NCBI GenBank assembly: GCA_900547565.1
Contig: URHI01000011.1
Location: forward strand, 1-25,974
DNA: 25,974 nt
Reading direction: 5' to 3'
DNA from: an uncultured Eubacteriales bacterium
GTDB taxonomy: Bacteria > Bacillota > Clostridia > Oscillospirales > CAG-272
In this document: in pieces, positions 5,541 through 13,713 of the stretch
Numbering within the stretch: the stretch's first letter is position 1
Layout of the letters: every line of letters starts with the position of its first letter
Made by a program: the position numbers and the translations under genes
The notes under the pieces: generated by a model
The model's input: only the letters and a program-made list of their open reading frames with translations
Told to the model about the DNA's origin: nothing
Database searches by the model: none

Positions 5541-8132
5541 TTATTTTGCTATTGAGTTTGAGTAAATGTAATACTGATACGCGGTAAACAGCGGCAGAGA
5601 GGTCTTATATCTTACGGCAAATACGCCGGATCCTTCAACGCGCCCGTTGCTCAGTGATACATTGCCTGAAAGCACTGTAAGCTCCACTTCTGATGTTACG
5701 TCTGATGCAGTACCGTCATAGTTGATTCGTGTAGCACTCAGTGTACCGTCGGAAGAGATAGCGGCTACTATGTAACGTACATATTTGTCCGATTCGTGCG
5801 GCGTATTCGTTGTGAACTCGGGATAGCCGCGGGCATAGTCAGTATCGGTTGCCAGTGCAGTTCCCGTTGTCCAGGGAGAGTACTTTATGCCGCGATGCTT
5901 AAGCATTGTATTGAACTCGAGCGACGAATTTTTCCACTGCGTGAAAAACGATGAGTTGAGTGAAGCACATTCAATAAGGACAGCATACAGTGACTGTGCC
6001 GGATTAGTCACGTCCAGCAAATGTGATTGGTTCATCTGAACACCGAAGCCGTATTCGTTCATTGCGTAGCGGACAATTTCATTGTTCATACAGATAATGA
6101 GTACACGACCCTCCATGCCGTATTGGCGGGTCAATTCCACTATACGGTCGACAACCTCGGTGCGCTTATCCTTTATTTCAACTATGAACACCATATCGGT
6201 GTGATTTTTCGAAAAATAATCCATTACTTCATCGTAAAACGAAATTTTGTCGCTTTCCGAGGCGAGATTGCTTTTGCTTTTCAGTGCCTTGAGCTGTTCG
6301 CGCGTGGATGCTGTACAGCTTATTTCCTCGTTGAAACCGGTGGTGGTTGAATCGTGATTGATTACAAGATGTCCGTCGGCGGTCAGCCATACGTCAAGCT
6401 CTGTGACTGAAGCCCCTGACTCTGCCGCCGAGATAAATGAGCTGAGTACATTGTGCGGGTGGTGCTCAATATCGCCTCGGTGTGCTACTATAAGCGGGGG
6501 TGAGTTGAGTGTGCGCTGTTCAAATGACTCATAATAGCTTATTACATTGGAATAAGCGGTGCTCACTATTCCGTTTGCTCCAAGTATTACGGCATTGTGA
6601 AGCGCCGCGGTGTCATTTTCAGGTACGGAAGCAAATATGGTCAGCGATCTCGCACGCAGTGCAAGTGCCGAGTCGTTGTCAAGTACAGTGGCGTTTATCA
6701 GTATGCTTTTTGTGTGGCAGGCTGAGGCACGTATGTACAACTGTTCAGGTGACAGTGATGTCAGCGCGCGGCAGTCAAGAACAGGGCGTGCGCATCGCGT
6801 GGCTGACTGAACGCGACGCAATACATCGTCGTTGTCGCTGATAACAAAACAGTCCGCAATACGATTGTCACATATGAAAATTATCAGATCGTCTGCAGTT
6901 TCAGGACCGGTTATAAAAGCGGGAATGATTTTGGAATCAAGTGATCTGACAAGCTCGGTAAGTGTACCGAGCTGATTGCCACGGGTGTCTGTAGCGTACA
7001 GAGTGCCGCCGGCTTTTTGAAGATTGAATACGACTGTTGCCGGACGCTTTTCGCAGCTTGCAAGTGATACGGTATTGCGATCTGCGAATTGCCAGACCGT
7101 CGGAGAATATGTGAGAGCTGTCACAGGCTCATAAATATTGTGAACAATGCCGGCATTATAGCTTGAAAAGATTGCATTTTGTGATGCGTATTTTTCTGTG
7201 TATTCTACGTCATAATCAAGTGTCGATCCGGTGAGCTCTGATACGGCTGCTTCGTACATCGTGCGCGCAGTGCTGTAATCCGCGACCTCCGTGTAAAGTC
7301 GGAATGATGTAAGCTCGAATGATGTACAGTTGGTCGTGACGGAATTGCCGTCTGCTGCGACGTCTCCTCCGATTACAATTACCCGCCATGCATCGCCCTG
7401 CGCCAGACCCAGAAGGCCCGGGGCTTCAACCTCATCGGTCTTGTTTCCGTTTACATACAGCGTGGCTGTTCCACCGGCAGCATCGTATACCCCTACAAGA
7501 TGTGTCAGCTCATCGGTGCTGTATGTGTCACCAAACGTAGGATTGCGGTATTTGCTGTCGGTGTATACCGACATTTTGTATTTTCCGGTGTGTGTGGTAA
7601 AATTATATCCGCCGGACTGACATGATGATACCATGCATTGCTCCTTGCTGCCTGCGTCAAGAGCAACATGATTTACAACAAATGCTTCAAGCGTGAAACC
7701 GTCCGACAGCAGTGAATACAGCTCAGCCGCGGACGTTAACTGATTATATCGCAGTTTTAGCGCACCGCCCACTCCCCTCACCTGATAGTGCGGGGTAATG
7801 TAGCTTTTACCTCCAAAGCTGACCGGGGTACTTACGACCGAGCCGAGCTCACGGTTTTCAAATGTAAAGTCGACGTGGCCGCTCAGATCTGAAACCTCGC
7901 CGTCGTCAGTAAAGGCCAAGTTAATGTAAGGAACCGGAAGGCTGACTTTGGGACGGCTCACGGGCTGAGTTACTTCTGTGCCGGGATCAGCCTTTGACGT
8001 GCTGTGCTGATCTTCTGTGTCTGTTGCTTCCGTGACATTGCTCGTGTCGCTTTGCGGTGTGCGTGTTGAAGTGCAGGAGGCGAGCGTCAGCATAACAAGC
8101 AGTAGTGAAACACATTTTAGCAGATGTCGCAT
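5541..8132 (-). CDS. Surface lipoprotein with LamG-like and glycerophosphodiester phosphodiesterase domains
   Basis: The 863-residue precursor has a lipoprotein signal (LLLVMLTLASC, lipidated Cys20) and a Ser/Thr-rich linker. Residues about 65-300 form a LamG/concanavalin-like domain (GFTLEAFVVNH ... GTATLYVNGN). The catalytic GDPD barrel starts near 547: IVAHRG (H551, R552), TELDVW (E578, D580), NHD (H593) and VEIKDK (E652, K654), all key positions of glycerophosphodiester phosphodiesterases. Residues about 340-530 resemble a second, degenerate barrel without catalytic residues. A beta-type tail follows. The enzyme would cleave glycerophosphodiesters, perhaps from lipids or teichoic acids, at the cell surface. 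The start at 8132 has AGAAAGG upstream and gives a proper signal peptide; an ATG 60 bases earlier would not. Confidence 0.88.
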   Translation of the reverse strand: MRHLLKCVSLLLVMLTLASCTSTRTPQSDTSNVTEATDTEDQHSTSKADPGTEVTQPVSRPKVSLPVPYINLAFTDDGEVSDLSGHVDFTFENRELGSVVSTPVSFGGKSYITPHYQVRGVGGALKLRYNQLTSAAELYSLLSDGFTLEAFVVNHVALDAGSKEQCMVSSCQSGGYNFTTHTGKYKMSVYTDSKYRNPTFGDTYSTDELTHLVGVYDAAGGTATLYVNGNKTDEVEAPGLLGLAQGDAWRVIVIGGDVAADGNSVTTNCTSFELTSFRLYTEVADYSTARTMYEAAVSELTGSTLDYDVEYTEKYASQNAIFSSYNAGIVHNIYEPVTALTYSPTVWQFADRNTVSLASCEKRPATVVFNLQKAGGTLYATDTRGNQLGTLTELVRSLDSKIIPAFITGPETADDLIIFICDNRIADCFVISDNDDVLRRVQSATRCARPVLDCRALTSLSPEQLYIRASACHTKSILINATVLDNDSALALRARSLTIFASVPENDTAALHNAVILGANGIVSTAYSNVISYYESFEQRTLNSPPLIVAHRGDIEHHPHNVLSSFISAAESGASVTELDVWLTADGHLVINHDSTTTGFNEEISCTASTREQLKALKSKSNLASESDKISFYDEVMDYFSKNHTDMVFIVEIKDKRTEVVDRIVELTRQYGMEGRVLIICMNNEIVRYAMNEYGFGVQMNQSHLLDVTNPAQSLYAVLIECASLNSSFFTQWKNSSLEFNTMLKHRGIKYSPWTTGTALATDTDYARGYPEFTTNTPHESDKYVRYIVAAISSDGTLSATRINYDGTASDVTSEVELTVLSGNVSLSNGRVEGSGVFAVRYKTSLPLFTAYQYYIYSNSIAK

Positions 8133-8163
8133 ATCATGATACCTTTCTGATTTTATTTTATTA

Positions 8164-8192
8164 ATTGTATCATTGGCAACATAATTTGTCAA
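8164..8192 (-). promoter_or_regulatory. Sigma-A promoter of the GDPD lipoprotein gene
   Basis: On the minus strand TTGACA (8192-8187) and TACAAT (8169-8164) are 17 bp apart. Its -35 box is only 6 bp from the -35 box of the opposing promoter. Confidence 0.85.
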
Positions 8193-8198
8193 CCGGTA

Positions 8199-8227
8199 TT
8201 GACATATGCGAGCGTGGCAGTTATAAT
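8199..8227 (+). promoter_or_regulatory. Consensus sigma-A promoter of the glutaminase-A-like gene
   Basis: TTGACA (8199-8204), 17 bp, TATAAT (8222-8227): a full consensus match. With the divergent promoter it forms TGTCAA-N6-TTGACA, an inverted repeat that two polymerases could not occupy at once. Confidence 0.9.
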
Positions 8228-8256
8228 ATTTATGATTTTATTTTCAGGAGGAAAAA

Positions 8257-10170
8257 ATGAGAGCACCGGCAATACCGCTTATTACTGTGGATCCTTATTT
8301 TTCTGTATGGTCACGCGATGAGGTACTTAACTTTACCGAAACTGTTCACTGGACAGGCGCGGTCAATCCTATCCGTGGCTATGTAGTGGTGGATAACAGC
8401 AGATATTTGTTTCTTGGATATGACAGAAATGCTCACAAAATAAAGCAGATATCGGCAGATATTCAGGCCCTTTGCACTCTTGTGACATACGAATGTGATG
8501 AAATACGTTTTATGGCGCGTTTTATGACACCACTGCTCCCTGACGATTTTAATGTTATGTCGCGCCCAGTGTCATATCTTGAGCTGAGCTATGAGTCCTT
8601 AGACGGTCGTGAACACAATGTCAGTGTTGAAATACGGGTAAGAGAGGATATCTGCCTTGACCGTGCAGGGCAAAGCAAGGTTATCCCGGAGATAGTGTCA
8701 ATTCCCGGCACAAGCACTGTCCGAATGGGCAATTCAGTTCAGAGCGTGCTGAACCGCAGCGGCGACGATTTGAGAATTGACTGGGGATATTTTTATCTTT
8801 CGGTCAAGGGCGATGCGTCTGTAACCCATTCGCTGGAGGGGAGCAGGTGTTGGGTAAAAGCGGGATTTGATATTGAAGCCGGATCAGGTCGGCTGGTCAT
8901 GTTCGCGTATGACGACGTGCGCAGTATCAGCTATTTTGGCCGTCAGCTGACATCTGTATGGAATCGTGACGGAATGACCATTGATTCTGCTATTGCCGAA
9001 GCCGCTGAAGATTACGACTCGCTTGTGCCGCGTTGTCAAGAATTCGGTACAAAGCTATATGAATCAGCGCGGCAGGCCGGAGGGGAAAAGTATGCCGAGC
9101 TTCTGACACTGTCATATCGTCAGGTTATAGCGGGTCATAAAATAGCCGTAGATGAGGACGGTGAGCTGTTGTTTATTTCCAAGGAGTGCTTCTCGAACGG
9201 CTGTGCCGCCACGGTTGACGTGAGCTATCCGTCCATACCCATGTTTCTGCTGTGTGCACCTGAACTTGTCAAGGGTATGATGCGTCCCATTTATAAATTC
9301 GCTTCCACAAAGGCATGGAAGTACGATTTTGCGCCGCACGATGCGGGTCAGTACCCACTCGTTGAAGGGCAGGTATACGGCCTTGACCGTGCCACGGGAG
9401 AGCTTTTGTTTGAAAAGCAGATGCCCGTTGAGGAGTGCGGCAACATGCTGATAATGGAGGCTAATGTTGCACTGGCGGAAGGTAATGCGGATTTTGCGGC
9501 ATCACATATAAATACATTGGAGACCTGGTGTAAATACCTTATTAAATTCGGTGACGATCCCGAGAACCAGCTGTGCACTGACGATTTTGCCGGGCACCTT
9601 GCTCATAACTGTAATTTGTCGCTCAAGGCCGTAATGGGAATACAGGGTATGTCAATCATAATGAATATGCTGGGAGACTCTCGCAAAGCCAACAAATACC
9701 GTCGAGCAGCTGTACGTATGGCTAAAAGCTGGTGCGAGCGGGCAGTCAATGAGGACGGTTCTTATCGGCTTGCATTTGATCAGCCAGATACTTTCTCCAT
9801 GAAATATAACATGGTGTGGGATAAGATCTGGGGGACCCGCCTGTTTCCTCAGAATGTCATGCGGCGTGAGATCGCCTCAAACTTTACACATTTCAACAGT
9901 TACGGCATGCCGCTTGACAGCCGCGCCGACTATACAAAGTCCGACTGGCTGGTGTGGACAGCTACCATGGCGGCAAGTCGCCGTGATTTCGAACGTTTTG
10001 TTGCACCGCTGTGGGATGAGTATAACGAGTCGGACTCCCGGGTGCCCATGACCGACTGGTACGATACTATCAGCGGTTACAAGGTCGGTTTCCAGCATCG
10101 CACGGTGCAGGGCGGACTGTTCATCAAATTGCTTGATGCGTCCGGCAAGCTGAAATATTCAGCAAAATAA
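8257..10170 (+). CDS. Glutaminase-A-like protein (DUF5127/DUF4965/DUF1793 family)
   Basis: The 637-residue protein follows the GtaA layout. The N-terminal part has APAIPLITVDPYFSVWS and HWTG (31-34). The DUF4965 core includes LSYRQVIAGHK, ISKECFSNGCAATVDVSYPS, the PHDAGQYP motif (360-367) and VEECGNM (391-397). The C-terminal helical part ends near SGYKVGFQHRTVQGGLFIKLL. The family is named after fungal glutaminase A, but it also resembles six-hairpin glycosidases, and the activity of most bacterial members is unproven. There is no signal peptide, so the protein should be cytoplasmic, unlike the secreted fungal enzyme. AGGAGG lies just before the ATG. It is a single gene divergent from the GDPD lipoprotein. 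Confidence 0.88.
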   Translation: MRAPAIPLITVDPYFSVWSRDEVLNFTETVHWTGAVNPIRGYVVVDNSRYLFLGYDRNAHKIKQISADIQALCTLVTYECDEIRFMARFMTPLLPDDFNVMSRPVSYLELSYESLDGREHNVSVEIRVREDICLDRAGQSKVIPEIVSIPGTSTVRMGNSVQSVLNRSGDDLRIDWGYFYLSVKGDASVTHSLEGSRCWVKAGFDIEAGSGRLVMFAYDDVRSISYFGRQLTSVWNRDGMTIDSAIAEAAEDYDSLVPRCQEFGTKLYESARQAGGEKYAELLTLSYRQVIAGHKIAVDEDGELLFISKECFSNGCAATVDVSYPSIPMFLLCAPELVKGMMRPIYKFASTKAWKYDFAPHDAGQYPLVEGQVYGLDRATGELLFEKQMPVEECGNMLIMEANVALAEGNADFAASHINTLETWCKYLIKFGDDPENQLCTDDFAGHLAHNCNLSLKAVMGIQGMSIIMNMLGDSRKANKYRRAAVRMAKSWCERAVNEDGSYRLAFDQPDTFSMKYNMVWDKIWGTRLFPQNVMRREIASNFTHFNSYGMPLDSRADYTKSDWLVWTATMAASRRDFERFVAPLWDEYNESDSRVPMTDWYDTISGYKVGFQHRTVQGGLFIKLLDASGKLKYSAK

Positions 10171-10214
10171 GTCACATTTCAATATATTTTTTCTTTAAGC
10201 CAAACGGAGCTAAT

Positions 10215-10244
10215 GAGGCGTGACCCTTAAACGGGCCACGCCTC
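10215..10244. terminator. Convergent terminator hairpin
   Basis: GAGGCGTG (10215-10222) pairs with CACGCCTC (10237-10244), with an inner CCC/GGG. It lies between the convergent glutaminase-like and anti-sigma genes. T runs are short on both sides (TGTTTG), so it is probably a modest bidirectional terminator. Confidence 0.65.
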
Positions 10245-10256
10245 TGTTTGTAGAAA

Positions 10257-11180
10257 TTATTCTGCAAATGAGTAGTTATCGTCATAAAACTGCTGTTTCT
10301 TGTAGTTTTCAAGACTGCATAGCGCCTGTACGTGCCATACGTCCTCGGTTAATATGCCGGTGCTTTTGACTGAGCCCGAAACATAACTCAGGTCCTTACT
10401 ATGCGAAACGATGAACACGGTCTGCTCGCCTATGCGCTTGCCCCAACCGTACGACCGTCTGACGCACTCGATGTATGCCGGTGATAAATCCTCGCCACCG
10501 TCGGAAACGGAATATCTGATTTCGTTGTACAGATATATCACATCTCCGACATTGTATCCCGTAGTGTTGTCGATTTTATATATATCTGTTATCTGCACCG
10601 TAATAATGTTAAACATTGTGCGCCTTGTTTGAACATAGGTACGTGCTGTATATCCGGGAGTGGATTTGATTGAGGTCGTCTGTGATGCCACATCGTATAC
10701 GACTACGTCACCGCTGTCATTTACAACGACCTGTTCATCGAAACAGTATGTGTCGGTTTGTATGGGAATGCCGCAGAAAATCAGACTGTTCGGGGATTTG
10801 CTCTTTTTAGCGTTTTCTATATTGATATCCCATGCATATGCCATTTCCGTAGCTGTTTTGGTCTCATCCGGATTAAGGTAGCTTGCCACGTTCGGATCAA
10901 GATAACCGTTGATCACGTGCGCGATATTTTTTCCGTTATGGCCGGTAATCATATCATACGACAAGCCTTCTATGTCGGGTATATCAGGCGGTTGCGGAGA
11001 GCGGTTCAGTATTACGGGAATCGCGGCAATAGTGAATACTACCACCAGAGCAGCAGCCGCTACGGTTATAAACCGGGCGGGGTGTTTGCGTTTTTGGGGT
11101 TGTGCATCGATGTATTCGTTTACATATTTCTGACTGACGCGTCCGATAGCATCGGACATTATATTTTTATTTTTTTTCAT
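10257..11180 (-). CDS. Membrane anti-sigma factor-like protein, partner of the ECF sigma factor
   Basis: The 307-residue protein has a short cytoplasmic N-terminus (MSDAIGRVSQKYVNEYIDAQ), one transmembrane helix at about 37-58 (FITVAAAALVVVFTIAAIPV) and an extracellular domain of about 245 residues that I do not recognise. The N-terminal pattern, a short helix ending in '...YVNEYIDA' before a basic stretch and one membrane span, is common in proteins encoded after clostridial ECF sigma genes. The start overlaps the sigma factor stop by four bases. By context it should hold the sigma factor at the membrane until an envelope signal releases it. There is no zinc-binding HxxxCxxC motif of the classical ZAS anti-sigma domain, so the role rests on context and topology. 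Confidence 0.75.
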   Translation of the reverse strand: MKKNKNIMSDAIGRVSQKYVNEYIDAQPQKRKHPARFITVAAAALVVVFTIAAIPVILNRSPQPPDIPDIEGLSYDMITGHNGKNIAHVINGYLDPNVASYLNPDETKTATEMAYAWDINIENAKKSKSPNSLIFCGIPIQTDTYCFDEQVVVNDSGDVVVYDVASQTTSIKSTPGYTARTYVQTRRTMFNIITVQITDIYKIDNTTGYNVGDVIYLYNEIRYSVSDGGEDLSPAYIECVRRSYGWGKRIGEQTVFIVSHSKDLSYVSGSVKSTGILTEDVWHVQALCSLENYKKQQFYDDNYSFAE

Positions 11181-11809
11181 ATGGCTATACCTCTTTCCGT
11201 TAGTAATGTGCGCAGCTTTTCCCGCATGCGTGACAGCCGCAGACTTGCAGCATTTGTACTCAGTCCGAGACGCGCTGCAAGACTTTTAACGGGCTCGAAC
11301 CCGTAATACCTGCCCATGAACAGCGCCCGGTCTGTCTCGGAAAGGCTGTCGAGAAACTCCTCGATGATGCAAGTCAACTCGTCGGAATCCTCGTTTGCCG
11401 GTATTTCAGCCAGCTCATCAAGCGAGGCTTGATAGTCTTTGCCGCCGCGTTTTTGTGCGGTGTTGAGGCGCATACGGTCGATCGCCGTGCGGCGCGTCAG
11501 CATGCAGGCGTAGGATGACACCGATTCGGGGGACTCCGGAGGTATGGTATCCCACACCTCGAGCAAAACGTCGTTGACACATTCCTCGGCGTCGGACTCT
11601 GAGCCTAGTATACGTCTGGCAAGCGATCTTAACAGCCATCCGGAAGTATCTGACAATATGCTCAGGGCTCGCTCATCCCGGGCGTTCAGCAGGCGGAGTA
11701 TTTGTTTTTGAGTCTGTAGCATGATTTGTTCCAGCCTTTCTTGGGTGATAACACGTGCTCTCACATATATAATCGAAAAAACTTCAGTCAATCTTTCATA
11801 TTTGAGCAT
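11177..11809 (-). CDS. RNA polymerase sigma factor, ECF subfamily
   Basis: Region 2 spans about residues 43-112 (RDERALSILSD ... SESDAEECVNDVLLEVW ... YACMLTRRTAIDRMR). Region 4 spans about 153-205 (LSETDRALFMGRYYGFEPVKSLAARLGLSTNAASLRLSRMR), with the helix-turn-helix near its end. Start choice is uncertain. The ATG at 11809 has GGGGA six bases upstream but would leave a leader of only about nine bases from the predicted promoter. An internal ATG at 11722 (MLQTQKQ) gives a more typical ECF length of 181 residues but has weak ribosome binding. The gene ends in an ATGA overlap with the anti-sigma gene. It is divergent from an ABC exporter, a possible target. Confidence 0.92.
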   Translation of the reverse strand: MLKYERLTEVFSIIYVRARVITQERLEQIMLQTQKQILRLLNARDERALSILSDTSGWLLRSLARRILGSESDAEECVNDVLLEVWDTIPPESPESVSSYACMLTRRTAIDRMRLNTAQKRGGKDYQASLDELAEIPANEDSDELTCIIEEFLDSLSETDRALFMGRYYGFEPVKSLAARLGLSTNAASLRLSRMREKLRTLLTERGIAI

Positions 11810-11824
11810 AAATTCCCCAAAAAT

Positions 11825-11854
11825 ATTTTATCATAGCGCGTGAATGTTTGTCAA
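11825..11854 (-). promoter_or_regulatory. Sigma-A promoter for the ECF sigma/anti-sigma unit
   Basis: On the minus strand TTGACA (11854-11849) and TAAAAT (11830-11825) are 18 bp apart. It predicts a start near 11818. A weaker second candidate (TTGACT, 16 bp, TATATG) lies inside the extended N-terminal coding region and would fit the alternative start at 11722. Confidence 0.65.
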
Positions 11855-11890
11855 CAAAGGCCAATTTAATGCTCTGATGTCAAAAAATTA

Positions 11891-11919
11891 TTGAAATATA
11901 TAGCTCAATGTGTTATAAT
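11891..11919 (+). promoter_or_regulatory. Sigma-A promoter for the ABC exporter genes
   Basis: TTGAAA (11891-11896), 17 bp, TATAAT (11914-11919). The leader to the first ATG is about 45 bases and shows no obvious hairpin. Confidence 0.85.
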
Positions 11920-11970
11920 ATCTAAATGCAACTGTTCAAATTATTTTAACTTCAGGAAAGGAAGATAAGT

Positions 11971-13713
11971 ATGCTGAAAAAGCTGGCGGAGAGTATACGT
12001 GAATACAAGCTGCCTTCGATTCTGACATTTATTTTCATACTTTGTGAGGCCGTAATTGAGTGCTTTATACCATTGATAACCGCACGTCTGGTGAACAAGA
12101 TCGATGCCGGCGTCGATATGTCGGTGGTGGTTAGCACAGGGCTTATTTTGTTTGGTCTGGCATTGGCATCGCTGTGTTGCGGCGGTATTGCGGGAATAAC
12201 CAGTGCAAAGGCGTCTGCGGGCTTTGCAAAGAACCTGCGCGGCGATATTTTTCACAATGTACAGACTTATTCATTCGAAAACATAGACAAGTTTTCATCG
12301 GCATCGTTGGTTACGCGTATGACTACAGACGTATCCAACGTCCAAATTGCATACATGATGCTCATCCGAACGGCAGTACGGGCCCCGCTGATGCTTGTAT
12401 TCTGCATTATTATGGCTTATATTATGGGCGGCGCACTGGCAACAACATTTGTAATTATAATTCCGATACTTACATTCGGACTTATAATGGTTGCGCGCAA
12501 GGCAATGCCGGCATTCACGCGGGTGTTCAAAAAATACGACCGGCTCAATGAATCTATAGAGGAAAACGTCAGAGCAATGCGAGTGGTCAAGGGCTTTGCG
12601 CGTGAGGACTACGAAAAGCGCAAGTTCGGCGCCGCGGCGGCCGGTATATGCAAGGATTTCACGCACGCCGAGCGCATTGTGGCACTAAACTCTCCACTGA
12701 TGCAATTCTGTGTTTATTTCAATATGGTATTCGTGCTTATAGTCGGCTCCAAGCTGATAGTACAGAGCGGCGGCACCACTATCGGTGTCGGCGAGATGTC
12801 GTCCATGCTGACTTATGGTTTTCAGGTGCTGATGCAGCTTATGATGCTGGCTATGATATATGTTATTCTCACCATGTCGGCCGAGTCTGCAAAGCGTATT
12901 GTTGAGGTGCTTAACGAAAACAGCACGCTGACTAATCCGCCGTCTCCGGTAACTGAGGTAAAGAACGGCTCGGTTGATTTCTGTGATGTCAGCTTCAAAT
13001 ATTCCAAGGCCGCAAAAAAGTATGCGCTGTCAGACATTAACCTTCATATTGATTCCGGTATGACGGTGGGTATTATCGGAGGAACAGGCTCAAGCAAATC
13101 ATCGCTTATACAGCTGATCTCGCGTCTTTACGACACCACCGAGGGCAGTGTGAAGGTCGGTGGAATCGATGTGCGAGAGTATGATCTTGACACATTGCGC
13201 TCGTCAGTTGCTGTGGTGCTTCAGAAGAACCTGCTGTTCTCGGGAACCATCAAAGATAATTTGCGCTGGGGCAAGCAGGACGCAACCGATGAAGAAATGA
13301 TCGAGGCCTGCAAGCTGGCTCAGGCGGACGATTTTATCCGTTCCTTCCCGGATGGCTATGATACATGGATAGAGCAGGGAGGCACCAATGTTTCCGGCGG
13401 TCAGAAACAGCGACTGTGCATTGCCAGGGCGTTGCTCAAACACCCAAAAATACTCATTCTTGATGATTCGACAAGTGCCGTAGACACACGCACAGATGCA
13501 CTCATACGTGCCGGATTTGCTTCGTATATTCCCGAAACGACCAAAATTATTATAGCACAGCGTGTGGCATCGGTGGAGAACGCAGATATGATCATTGTTA
13601 TGGACAACGGCCATATTTCCGATGTGGGCGATCATAAAACGCTGCTCGAAACCAGCCAGATTTACCGCGAGGTTTATGAACAGCAGACCAACGGAGGTGA
13701 GGAACATGAGTAA
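11971..13713 (+). CDS. ABC exporter half, degenerate-site subunit
   Basis: The 580-residue protein has a six-helix transmembrane domain (about 1-310) fused to an ATPase domain. The Walker A is GGTGSSKS (370-377), in which the glycine before lysine is serine. The signature is VSGGQKQR. Walker B ends ILILDDSTSAVD, with D499 in place of the catalytic glutamate after D498. An aspartate here marks the non-hydrolysing site of heterodimeric exporters of the BmrC/LmrC type. A gene for the complete partner follows, with an 8-base overlap. The pair probably exports drugs, peptides or lipids; substrate cannot be told. GGAAAGGAAG precedes the ATG. The divergent ECF unit could control it. Confidence 0.94.
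   Translation: MLKKLAESIREYKLPSILTFIFILCEAVIECFIPLITARLVNKIDAGVDMSVVVSTGLILFGLALASLCCGGIAGITSAKASAGFAKNLRGDIFHNVQTYSFENIDKFSSASLVTRMTTDVSNVQIAYMMLIRTAVRAPLMLVFCIIMAYIMGGALATTFVIIIPILTFGLIMVARKAMPAFTRVFKKYDRLNESIEENVRAMRVVKGFAREDYEKRKFGAAAAGICKDFTHAERIVALNSPLMQFCVYFNMVFVLIVGSKLIVQSGGTTIGVGEMSSMLTYGFQVLMQLMMLAMIYVILTMSAESAKRIVEVLNENSTLTNPPSPVTEVKNGSVDFCDVSFKYSKAAKKYALSDINLHIDSGMTVGIIGGTGSSKSSLIQLISRLYDTTEGSVKVGGIDVREYDLDTLRSSVAVVLQKNLLFSGTIKDNLRWGKQDATDEEMIEACKLAQADDFIRSFPDGYDTWIEQGGTNVSGGQKQRLCIARALLKHPKILILDDSTSAVDTRTDALIRAGFASYIPETTKIIIAQRVASVENADMIIVMDNGHISDVGDHKTLLETSQIYREVYEQQTNGGEEHE

Noticed and set aside
10758..11306. Plus-strand frame of 182 codons over the sigma/anti-sigma junction
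   Set aside because: It is antisense to the ATGA-overlapping sigma and anti-sigma genes and has no recognisable content.
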